A DNA stretch of 35,843 nucleotides from Perkinsus olseni (Eukaryota; Perkinsozoa; Perkinsida), in NCBI GenBank assembly GCA_013115125.1, contig JABANN010000356.1, positions 1-35,843 on the forward strand. The letters run 5' to 3'. Below the pieces are notes generated by a model that saw only the letters and a list, made by a program, of their open reading frames with translations, was not told where the DNA came from and did not search any database. Positions 11,552 through 21,722 of the stretch are shown piece after piece; positions within the stretch are counted from its first letter, which is position 1; every line of letters begins with the position of its first letter. The translations under genes and the position numbers were made by a program.

Positions 11552-11942
11552 AGTTTCGTTTTCTTCCCGAGCGCACGGGTGGACCGTCTTCGTGTTTTAT
11601 CGACGGTGAAACCGGGACGAAAGGAGACAAGATTTGTGTGCTAGCAGCATTGGCTGGAGCGCTCGCTAGCCAGGATGGATTCAATATACGTCATGCTGAC
11701 GTCTATATACTATGTTATAGAGGCAAAAATTGATATCTTATAATATAATACATAAGGATTAGTACACAGAATTTAATAGCTAATCGATTCAGCTTCTCGT
11801 TGTTCCCTGAGCAAACCGTTCCGTATTGCCGCATCGACGGAGTTGCAGAAAGACTTTAATACTACAACACTATCACCATTCGCCACAACAACACATCAAC
11901 ACACTGGCACGACCAACACGCTCGAACAGCCTCATGAGGGGA

Positions 11943-12748
11943 TCAGCCCTCCTCGTCGTGATACACAGCTTCCCCATGTCTGCGAAGCTTTTTCACAGCC
12001 TTCTTGACGAATTCCTTCTTCACAAATTTATCCATCCAACGCCTCCCGTACTTCTCGTAACCGGCGGGAGGGTGGGTCTCGACGTAGTTGATCAATGAAG
12101 CACATCTTTCGCCTTCCATACCAGCATCGAACTCTTCTACGATTTTATCGCCGACGTGGGCGAAGGGATTGTATTTCATGAACTTTCCATTGATTTCCTC
12201 CGACGCGCCCTCGACTTTCCCTCCCTTACTCCCGCGGAAGTACTGTAGCGAAGCCATCCCTCGAGGCTTCAGCCTGAGACGGACGAGCAGACCAACAGAC
12301 AGAAGGGAAGGAAAAACGAATCTCACCAATATTCGACAGAGGTGACCTTGGGTGTGTAAGAGACGAATGTAATCGAATGACCGCCACCTTCATAAATTCT
12401 ATGGAGAACTTGAAGAGAAGCAGGGCCTCTGTAACCCTTGTAGCAGTTGGTGGATGCAGCCGAGACCTGGAAGGCACCCACGCCGACACACGATTCAGAT
12501 CAAGGTCTTCCTACGGTACGAATCCTACCTCTTCAGGAGTCGTATCCGAAGTCCCCGCATTAGGCTCTGAGGACGCAGGGGCGGTGTGGCCAGCGACATG
12601 CGCCGTCTACGGGGGAGTATGGATTGCCAGTAATGATCATCAAACTCACCTTAGTCCTGCTGCTGGACTGCACTCCCATGACGGAGATGAGGCTCGACGA
12701 GAAGAATAGTGATGCGAACAGGAAGAATATACGATTGACGGTTCCCAT
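11943..12748 (-). CDS. small secreted protein, paralogue A
   Basis: Exon 1 (12748-12650) encodes a classic signal peptide, MGTVNRIFFLFASLFFSSSL, followed by VMGVQSSSRTK and a GTGAGT donor. Exon 2 (12466-12347) carries NCYKGYRGPASLQV. The last exon (12242-11943) carries NPFAHVGDKIVEEF, ETHPPAGYEKYGRRW and a Lys-rich KKEFVKKAVKKL near the end. Phases agree and give 172 residues. It is clearly homologous to the gene at 14303-15054: same exon order, the VQSS/IQSS junction, NPFAH, PPxGYExxG and the KKxFxxKAVKxL tail. No known family is recognised. It is likely exported, perhaps an effector or a lineage-specific secreted factor, which is inference. The final acceptor could instead lie slightly upstream. 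Confidence 0.75.
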
Positions 12749-12842
12749 CGGGTTAACAAGAGTAGTCCTGCGACTGACGATGACTTCTCACATTCGTCGT
12801 CACAGCCCCTCATTATCTGATGCTGGTGCGAGACTCGGTGTA

Positions 12843-13101
12843 TGTGTGGTTAGTGGCTCGTTTGAGACTACCAAGTTTTTTTTGAGTGGAAACGAAATTA
12901 GACACGTCTGACATGGTAGATTATACGGATCACAGGTGAAACGTTTATCAACAGCCTTAACCAGCCAAGCAGACAGACAAACGCCCGCAGGCAGCAGCAC
13001 AGGCTACCAATCGACAGCGAGTAGTATGGACATGCTCGCCTACCACGGTGCACTAGACAGAAGATGGTGTGTGGTTAGCGGCTCGCTTGAGACTACCAAG
13101 T
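12843..13101. repeat. 34-bp direct repeat pair, 225 bp apart
   Basis: 12843-12876 and 13068-13101 are 34-nt copies (TGTGTGGTTAG…ACCAAGT) that differ at only two positions. They lie just upstream of paralogue A. High identity suggests a recent duplication or a footprint of insertion and recombination. Confidence 0.75.
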
Positions 13102-13325
13102 AGAACCCGAGGGGAGGTACCCGAACCATCAAGTTCGCCAAGGCGAGCGGAGTTGGATGTACGAATCTGAAACGGGAATATCTATTCCATCGTAGAGAAA
13201 TGCGGAACGATTTCTTGTGGGGGAAACCTCTAGCTGTGGTCTGATGTGATTACGCCTTCTAGCCGCGCGCCCCGGGCGCGCTGCGCGCCCAACCTCAGCG
13301 TTTATGGGTTTCCGCACGTGGAACA

Positions 13326-13516
13326 TTCAATTTCCAGGTGGGAGTTCGCCCCCGTTGGCCCCTCGTATGTTCAATTTCGTCACGCTGGAACTCTCAATTT
13401 CGCAATTGGGAAGCTCAAATTCACGTTCGAATCTTCAATTTTCGTGGCTGGTCCTCGGCACTTCTAATTTCGCGGCTCTGGGGAATTCAACTTCGTAAAT
13501 CGAATGTTCGACTTCG
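13326..13516. repeat. degenerate tandem array of TTCAATTTCG units
   Basis: At least seven related words occur: 13326-13334, 13370-13379, 13393-13402, 13433-13444, 13461-13472, 13485-13495 and 13506-13516. The consensus is about YTTCAATTTCG, often followed by a GC-rich GCTGG-like block, and spacing is roughly 20-60 nt. The array looks like an eroded minisatellite. Similar words occur at 3949-4044. The surrounding 13.1-14.3 kb holds no supportable gene. Confidence 0.6.
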
Positions 13517-14302
13517 ATTGTCCGTAGCAGTTTTTTGCACTTCACTCTCCAATGAACACGAAAAGATACCGGATGGGCGAAACTTCGGTCATGTTATAAT
13601 GTCATGATGTGGTGTCTGGGGAGGCTGATCGACCATTCTCTCTTTTCATCGAGAAAAACGGTTTTTAGATTCTTTTTGTCGGTCGTCAGTTAATATACAG
13701 TGATCTGGCGCTTTCTCCCATGGATTTGTCCCCGTTCGGTAGCCGGAAAATCCCCGTCCGGACTGCAGAAAAGTCCATGGGAGATTGTGCGAACTCGCCC
13801 TGGGCGAGCAACACTTGCTTGGCTGCAACTACTCCTTGCATTACTCCATTGCCGAGTGTAGCTAGTCATGTGCTCAGGCTCGATGGCCGTGCATATGCAC
13901 CTCGAAACATAACAGAGAGTGGTCAGCAACTTTAGCCCGCTCTTTGACACCGCCAACGAAGCTGTTGATTGGCCGCTGCCACTGCCGTCGCCGCGGTGTG
14001 CAGTATATGGAAGAACTATTTGATGATCCAACTTGTAGCATGTTCGCTCAACGGTCGAATGGAATGGTCATCTCATACAGCAAGGCTGTGATATGATTTC
14101 GTTTACTTAGCACAGGGTCGAATCCTAAATGAATAGAAATGATAGTTATGTTGTCGTCTACAACACGACACTGTCGTGACAAGACATCAGAACATCGTTG
14201 TTGTGACAGCTCGGCATCACACAAACATAACAACATGATATACTGGGAAAGTCTGAGTGAGAATCAGCTGTCTTCACCGGCTCACTATGCACGTATTCCA
14301 TG

Positions 14303-15054
14303 TTAACTCAGCCTCTTCACAGCCTTCTCGAAGAACTTCTTCTTCGTGTACTTTGTAAACCAATCCTTTCCGAATCTCTCGTATCCAGGGGGTGGGTTGG
14401 CCTCGATGTAGTTGAACAAAGACCAGCATTTCGACTCGTCTATACGCTCCTTCAGTCTTTTCATTATTTCATCCACCAAGTGAGCGAAAGGATTATGCTC
14501 TCGATAGTTCTTTTCGATTTCATCTCGAGCCCCTTCGACCAGTGCCCCCTTCGAGTGTTCCCATCCTTTCAAGTATTTCAGTTGTGCTCTCCCGTCTTCG
14601 CCCACCCTGAAAAGGCTGTCCGATGCATCACGTCGGACCCTAACCGAGTGCGGTAGCAGAACGGCATTTCCCATCACGGCTGGTGTCACCAGTAGTTCAC
14701 TATCCTGCGTCCGCTCTCAGTGATTTCAAGTGAGATACTGTACCTCCGTCGTGAGTTCTGCTCAAGTGAAGCGAATCGTGTGGTCCGTAGTATCTCTGGC
14801 AGCTCTTACTGTCGAATTGGACCTGGGAGGATTTGTGAAAGATTTGAAGAAATGATGCTTTGATGGTACGTCATCTCCCGGGCTGGCGGGAACTCCATGG
14901 ATCGTCAACAGCACGGGAAGGGCCGTCCGCCTGAAGAAGCGCACGTTGTACGGCAGAACTCTCTTAAGCATACCTGAGGCCGGCTTGACTGGATAGCCGT
15001 CACCGAAGTTAAGGCCGGGAGTAGCAAGAGAAGAGAGTGGGCAGCAGGAGCCAT
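14303..15054 (-). CDS. small secreted protein, paralogue B
   Basis: Exon 1 (15054-14974) encodes a signal peptide, MAPAAHSLLLLLPALTSVTA, then IQSSRPQ at a GTATGC donor. Exon 2 (14822-14744) carries SCQRYYGPHDSLHL. Exon 3 (14715-14303) carries HSVRVRRDASDSLF, EHNPFAHLVDEI, YIEANPPPGYERFGKDW and KKKFFEKAVKRLS before the stop. Phases agree and give 190 residues. Exon order, the cysteine/YxGPxSL block and the C-terminal domain match paralogue A about 2.3 kb away, which indicates tandem duplication. Relative to A it has a longer linker before the C-terminal domain. The intron between exons 2 and 3 is short, about 28 nt. Unknown family, probably secreted. Confidence 0.75.
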
Positions 15055-15898
15055 TATAATACAGACTGAGAATTGCGTGGCCTGAGCCTGCTTCAAGCGA
15101 GCGGGTGGAAGAAGTGGATTCGAGCGGGAGTTGTTCGCTCGTCATCATGATCGACGACCTCCTCGCAGTACTAATGAGGAGATGAGGGCTCACCTCGAAG
15201 GAGACCTCCGTTCGCTGAAGGAAGCGCTTTGAAGATTTTAAGGCATCGCCTTCAATACTTCCTGAAATCTACTGAACACCTTCAGAGTCCTGGAACACTT
15301 CCCGGGGTTTATTTTGGGGTCAGCTCTCTGAGCGCGATTTCGGTCTCCACCATTCTGTTATGTATTTTGACATTCAGAATAGATTTCTGAACCCCCCCCC
15401 CGGCGTGGTTGTCACCCCAGCGGGCCGTTGGTGGTATCACTAACTCCCGTGGTCGGACCGAGTGTGGAGTGGGAGCGGAGGCTGCATTGATAGTCATTGG
15501 TCACTCGGTTCTACCATCGGTTCTCACGAAGGAATTCTTCGCAATCATCATCATGCAATAGCAGAGACATGGAGCAATCCTCTTGCTACTGGATGACATC
15601 ATGTGACGATTGTTATTATTATCATTATAATCGCTCCTCTTCATATGCGGTCCGGGTCCGTAGACAGGTTTCAGGCGACTGCGGCGGTCTACACGGGGCT
15701 TAGGCGGCTATCGTTATCCGCACTCTCCTTGCGCCAAGGGTGATAGACGTTTTACTTGCGACTCGAATGGTCTATCATTGCAGACATATGTCGATGCGCT
15801 CCAGCTCGAAAGAAGCCTCCCGACCCAGTGCTCGTCGGGGTGCTCCAGGCAAATCCTTTCTCAATTTGTTTCTCCGACATGGATGGTGTCTTCTGCAG
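15055..15898. other. gene-poor interval with a C10 run
   Basis: Between the divergent starts of paralogue B (minus) and the plus-strand solenoid gene, no exon is clear. It must hold both promoters. A run of ten C lies at 15392-15401. The 5' exons of the downstream gene may lie after about 15.5 kb, where open but unconvincing frames occur. Confidence 0.4.
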
Positions 15899-18800
15899 CA
15901 TAGTGCTATGACGGCTACGATGGGGAGTGTTGTGTTGAGTACGAACAACTCACGCGTTTTTACCGATTCACCTGTATTGGGGGTCGCTGGGGTTGTTATT
16001 GGCAGTGTTATTGAGATTGATGGGTAAGGTCCGTCCTCAGAAGAAGATATCGGCGGCCACTAGTGCCCCTTACCAGGGTAATGCACCAGCAGTGGAGAAA
16101 GGAGATGATGATGCTAGGATGGAGATAGAGGCTACCCATGGTAGTTGGAACAGGGGTTAAATCAACAGGGGTTCAGAGAGCGGTAACCACGAGTCGTACA
16201 TCCGTTCTCCTCGTTATCACTATGATAGCATTACGAGATGGCGTTGCATAGAATGGTAGCTCTCCTGCAATGTCACCGCTGTTGGTGTTGCTGCTGTGCC
16301 TTAACTACTCCTCTCAGTACCCCAGAGTGGTGACGATGTAGTGTCACACCTGCTGGATCGCAAGACCAGTGATGTAACGGTGATTGGCTTGGCTAACTTC
16401 CTTTCGACCCCGACCAAAAGGGGATACCGTCTACTAGCATCTACTAACTTGCTGGTGCTCATGCTTCCGAGATTGGGAGTGGACGAGAGTCGGTAATAGT
16501 AAAGGGGGAACGGGAGAGGTCAGCGCGCTTTGCCGCGTATCTTATGTTGAAGCCTGCCGTTGACAGTCGCGTATGATATTAAATACCACGCATACCACGC
16601 GCCGCATCAATGCCTGTGGAGTTAACTTATCGTAGACTCGTCGCGATTCAATCGCCTGCTCCGCTACTGAGGTTGTGTAGCAGTTCGGAACCTCCATACC
16701 ACAACTTCCCGTAATCTCAGGCTACAGTCGGCTCCGGTAAGGCAGGCGGTGCTCAGCGTCTACACCTCGGCAGTATCTTGGGCTCAAGAGAAGCTTTTGC
16801 GGAATCTTATTAAGAAGCATGCCCTGATCGATACGGTATCGGAAATGGCGCTCGTAGTAGACCGGTGACTGAGCGTATTTTAGGTCATGTCGACCTTGAG
16901 GGAAGATATGCGTATCTTATCCGATCCAACCTCTGCTCCTGCGAAAAGCAAGAAGGGAAAGAAGTCCAACCAGCGGCAAATTGACAGGGAGGGCCGCATC
17001 GAGATTGTAGAGGCAGAGTGGGAGCTGTTGGGGGTAGTAGGGGTGCTGGGGCGACCTAGGCGACGATCATCAGATCGACACTTCCCGATGATAGACGCTG
17101 CCTGCGTCACGCTGGTGTTGTTTGAATCTCCTACACCGTTGCTGAGTACTAAGCGGATTTCGAGAGAGGATTGTGGCGAAGAGAGCACGCGTGAGTTGTA
17201 CTTGAGGAGCAGTATTTGGTTCAGGGTCTGGTCCGGTTATGTGCACCCCCATTACAGCCTGTCTTGCCGCCAGAGGTTATTGACCTAGCCCTGCAGACCG
17301 CCCTGTCTAAAGGATGCGACCTTTCGGTGAGTCCTTTCTCCCTCCTAGCGGCCGCTAGTGAAGATGAGTACCCCTGTACCGCCTGACAGTAGTACCATCA
17401 TGCCGTGCTGTGAGGGCTCACTGTATCGGAATCGCCTTCCGTAGTTGTTGGTTTGTATCGGATATTGAGAAGGTGCCCTTATTGTAGGTGAGAGTGGCGG
17501 CAGGCAACATGCTATCGAGAGTGGCAATGGAGGAGATGTGCTCAGGTGAGACTCGTCTACCGCCGCGATTTAGTCGGTGTTTCGCTCCTCGTTGACGAGT
17601 GGTCTTCGCGACCAGTCCTGCTTCCGTCAGATTGCTGTCTAGCTCCTATGACTCCTCGAATTGCTGATGTGGAGAAGGCGATACAAGATGCTGAGGACCC
17701 CCTTCTAGCGGCCGAGCTCATGTCCGGTAGGGTTACGCTGTCGGGGTCGGGCGGATATATTAGTCCTCAGCGCTTTGTCGTGGATACCATATGGATCTGT
17801 TTGCCCCGGAGAAGGGAGGGAAGGAGAGGGCGGAACGAGTTGTCGAGGAGATACATCGTGTGGTAGGTTGTGGATCAGGCGAGAGGTTAACGGAGGGGGT
17901 GGTAGGGTGGACTGAGAATGGGTTCCGGATCATCATCACGGCGAACCCGAACTCTGAGATTAGTCGCGTAGACGGTACACTAATCTGCTTGCTTTATACA
18001 TATGCGATAAGGACGAATATCTCTCGATAGTAATATATCCAGCCAGTGATGATATCCCTCACAGCAATTGATAGTCTCTAAGGGAAATGCGCACCTGAAT
18101 CATATCATGTAGATCTAATATCAATGATATTTATACTTATGATTGTACCTGTCATCGCACTCGGTTCACCAAACCCAGCGGGGGATCGGCAGTGTAGTGG
18201 CTGACTTGAGATTAACCATCTATGCTCGGCATTCTTGTGGTGACCTTTCCCAGTAGACCGCAGATCGCTCCTACGCTTCTCAGCGTCCAAGGCTTGCTGT
18301 TCAGGTGAGCTCTGCTGGAAGCCATCTCGTCGACGGCTTCATTGATGTTGTCCACACTGTGGCTTCGATCCAACCTGTAATACTGTATACTTCGCATGGG
18401 GGTGGCTAACGGAATTGCTGGGTGAATGGTGTTTAGAAAGGCCCACCTAAGGGATCCGCGGCGGACTCCTCGCCACCCCCGGCAGATCCTTCGAAGCAGA
18501 GAGCAGCACAGAACACGCTAGACCAGTGGAGGAGGGCTGTTAGACGTGAGTGTGATGGAATGTTCTGCTTGGGAATTCGCGAAGACCTGAGGTTAAACTC
18601 AACACTTGTGTTCCTCTGATTTCGTTGTTTGTTTTTCCGTCGTCAGCAGCCGCTCTCTACCTTATAGTGACTTCTCTCTTGTCTCAGTTGTACAAACGTC
18701 CGTCTCGACGCTGTCCTTCATAGCATCGGCTGTAGTGGAGAAGTAGCAGGTGGAAGATGCCGAATGGTTGCCTATCACCCTCTTCCTTTCAGTGGCCGAT

Positions 18801-20758
18801 CGTCCAGCGACAACGCGCCCATGTCCGAGAGTGGCATGTCCTCGTCATCCTTGCCAACGCCGTTTATGTTCTCTGGCCGGGCGGAGGCTTACACGACCGT
18901 TTTGGCAGCTGCTATGAGCACTTTGGCTGAGGTGAAGGGGGGCACTCGTATGGTGTTATGTAAATGTGATTGCGACGGCATATCGCCGGTCGGCATGTTC
19001 TCCTACGTTTTGATGCTTTTCTGTATTCGGCGAAACGAGTTCGATTATGGTAGCCTCTAGATGGCGTACCGAGGTTCTCAACTTCGCGATCCGTTGCTCG
19101 CATGACGGATGATCGTCGAGAATAGATTGGCATCTAAATGTGGGCGTGGATGCCCCGGTGGAAGGCTGGGTGTCTCTCGGTGGCGCTGTCTTAAGTGCTC
19201 TTTCAGTTGTGCGGTTGCCTATCGAAAGCTCTGGATGAGGCATTGGTGGTTCGAGTACGCGGTGAGATGTGAGTAGACGGGCGGAGGTCTCCAGTGGAGT
19301 TATCACTGCGCTGTCGTTCGGCGTATGCGTCCGGCTCAACGGTTGTTCTGACTATCGACCACGGACGCGACATGGCTCCGCATAGCAGTAGCCATGCCTC
19401 GCGACTATTGGGATGAGCTGTGGATGAGTTCTTCCGTCCAACGCCGCCTTTAGTCGGATAATGTTCGCTCTCATACTTGTCCACGTCATCGCTCAGGCCG
19501 GTGGAGATGTTATCGGACTTAGCCTCCTTGTGGTCGCTGCACGCTAATGCCCTTGAAGGGTGTAGGGAGATTGTTGTGGTAGAGAATGCTGTGGATGAGG
19601 CTGGGGTAAGTTACCCATTCGACAGTGGCTATCTTGGCCGGTGCCAGTCGGCGGACCGGCCCTTGTTGTGAGTGTGAGTCGCAAAAGTATTGCGCTATGA
19701 CCGCGTCCAAGGCTTGCGGAGGTTGTGGGTTTGGCAGGTCTCGTCCCTGTGCCATCATTGCTCATCTACCCTGGATACAGCCTTGCCGTTGTTCTCCAAG
19801 CTGGACTGGGGTCGGGAACGTTCGTATGGATCGGCGATTGGAGAGCTCCTGCAGGCACTCTATCAGTCATTGGTCTTGGCGAGTAGGTGGGCGGTGGTGG
19901 TGATAACGGCAGTAGTAGTCGTGAAAGTCCCCTGGACGGCTCCTCATTGGACTGTGCGACCGTTTCTGAAAGCCATGAGCGTGTCGAGGGCTTTGGCGTG
20001 TGGGCCTCAAGGGGTACTATCATATGATACTACTCGTATCCTCTAGGTACGAGGGGGTGCTGTTCCATGGGTGATGAGTCGGAGGCGTTGGTGGGGCGGT
20101 CGGTGCAGATGACCGCCTTGAGGCCGCCTTTGTCGGAGGATATGGTCCAAGCACAGGTGACGCGGTCGAAGTGCTCATTGCCCCGTGACTGCCCGACTAG
20201 GTTGCTTGTATTGGTTGGCTCGGTCGCTGCCATGGCGATGCTGTTGATGTATGCGAGGGCCTGCTGCACCTCGTCAAGCTACATGCAGGGGAGAAAGGTG
20301 AGAACCAGGGAGGTATGTTAGCACTCTGGGATGCAGCGAGGTCGAGGATTGTATGTGAACCTGAGCTTCTTCGCTGAGACGTTCCTCTAGCCGGAGGCTT
20401 TTATCGTGGCGGTTTCTCGAGTGGCCTTTCTGTTATTAAGAGCGTTCGCTACCGGCTCCGATGAAGCATGGTAATTGCTGTTTAGGTGCGTTCTCGCGCC
20501 GAGTTCTGGTCGCCGCGTTCGAGGCCATCTTCGAGGTCTTCGGGGCCGACGATAACCCAGCGGCGGACAGGGTAGTAGCTTGGTGGCATTGGTTCAGTGA
20601 GGGGTACCTGCAACTGTCAGGCCCTTCGAGGGTGTGCTGATCCGGGATGGGAAGAGCTGCTTGAGGCGGGCGTTCGAAGGTTGAAGCGAGAAGCACAGAA
20701 CTGCGATGAAGAGGAGGTCGAGGGCGCTGCTGTGAACGGGGAGGCCTTCATAGAGTAG
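15899..20758 (+). CDS. large helical (alpha-solenoid-like) protein, unidentified
   Basis: Many plus-strand exons with strong coding character lead to a TAG at 20756-20758. Well-supported ones are 15899-16023, 16041-16140, 16318-16492 (VVSHLLDRKTSDVTVIGLAN), 16721-16856 (VRQAVLSVYTSAVSWAQEK), 16884-17033, about 17207-17326, 17349-17440, 17504-17545, 17643-17726, 17771-17974, 19497-19605 (MLSDLASLWSLHANALEGCR), 19738-19886, 20486-20596 and 20631-20758 (WEELLEAGVRRLKREAQNC). Several adjacent pairs join in phase. 18.0-19.5 kb and 19.9-20.5 kb hold further exons I could not place exactly. Leu/Ala-rich amphipathic helices repeat throughout, which suggests HEAT-type scaffolding. No family name can be given. 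The start is unresolved and may lie upstream. Confidence 0.6.
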
Positions 20759-21722
20759 GGAAAGGAGTGGTATGATAAGCACTCATTAGGACCGCATGGA
20801 CTGAAGTGCACTAGGATAGCGCAAGGTTTTACTCGAGCATGTTGGTGATTGAGGGAGCGCATCAGGCATCTATCTTCGGAGAGGCATGTTCTCAGGTACA
20901 AGAGGGGGGAGCTGTGCCATAGTTGATTCTTAAGCTACTTTACCAACGTTAATAAGCGAGTTAAAACTGACGATCAACCGTTGAGGTGTTGTTAATTTCT
21001 TAAGCATCGGTGGCGTTTGCGGTGGACTAGTAATGAGGGCCATGGGCGATGATGATGGCGATGATGCTCGATCTCTCACCTAGCCCGAGCTGCTTTGTCG
21101 TAGGCCTCGGGTGAAGCTGCATTACGACGTAGGTTGGGCGGCTTAGCTCACAGGATCACCGCATCACAGTTTTGGTTCGGCGAAGAGCCTTCATTGCTCC
21201 TCTCAATCCTGAACGCAAGGCGCAGGCGAACCTACTGCTTGCACACTAAGAGTGCTAGTGGTGCTGTACTACACCACCGTGGTTCGGCCTGCTGGGAATC
21301 TCACGAGGCCTGGGAATAACTTTGGGAAGAGATGGTAGAAAGTGGGCAATTGGGCAGCAGGCCAAAGACCCAGCCAGTATGCAGAGTGTTTCCTTCCGTT
21401 CTCCCCGTTGCCACCACGGGAGATCTTCGAGTGCCTCTGCCCAAAACTTATCATATCGTATTGAAGTCCTGCAATGACAGCGCTACCACACTCGAAAGAC
21501 GAAGGTTCAAGCCTACTCTAGCGATACGGTCGATAGCGAGGATTGGTGAAATCATATCGGAGCATGAATCATGGTCTGGTTGAAGTCAATCGCTAGCGAG
21601 CTCTCTGGTCTATCCTCTCCGTGGTTTTCTGACCTCGTTTCGGCTGAACGGAGCCGGCGGGAGTTTTGTTAAACACAATTTAGCCACATTCCCTCTCACT
21701 CGTCGTGTGAGATTGTTTGCTA
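20759..21722. other. intergenic interval
   Basis: This separates the solenoid gene from the next plus-strand gene. No convincing exon, RNA or repeat was seen. It presumably contains the 3' end of one gene and the promoter of the next. No clear TATA box could be assigned. Confidence 0.4.
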
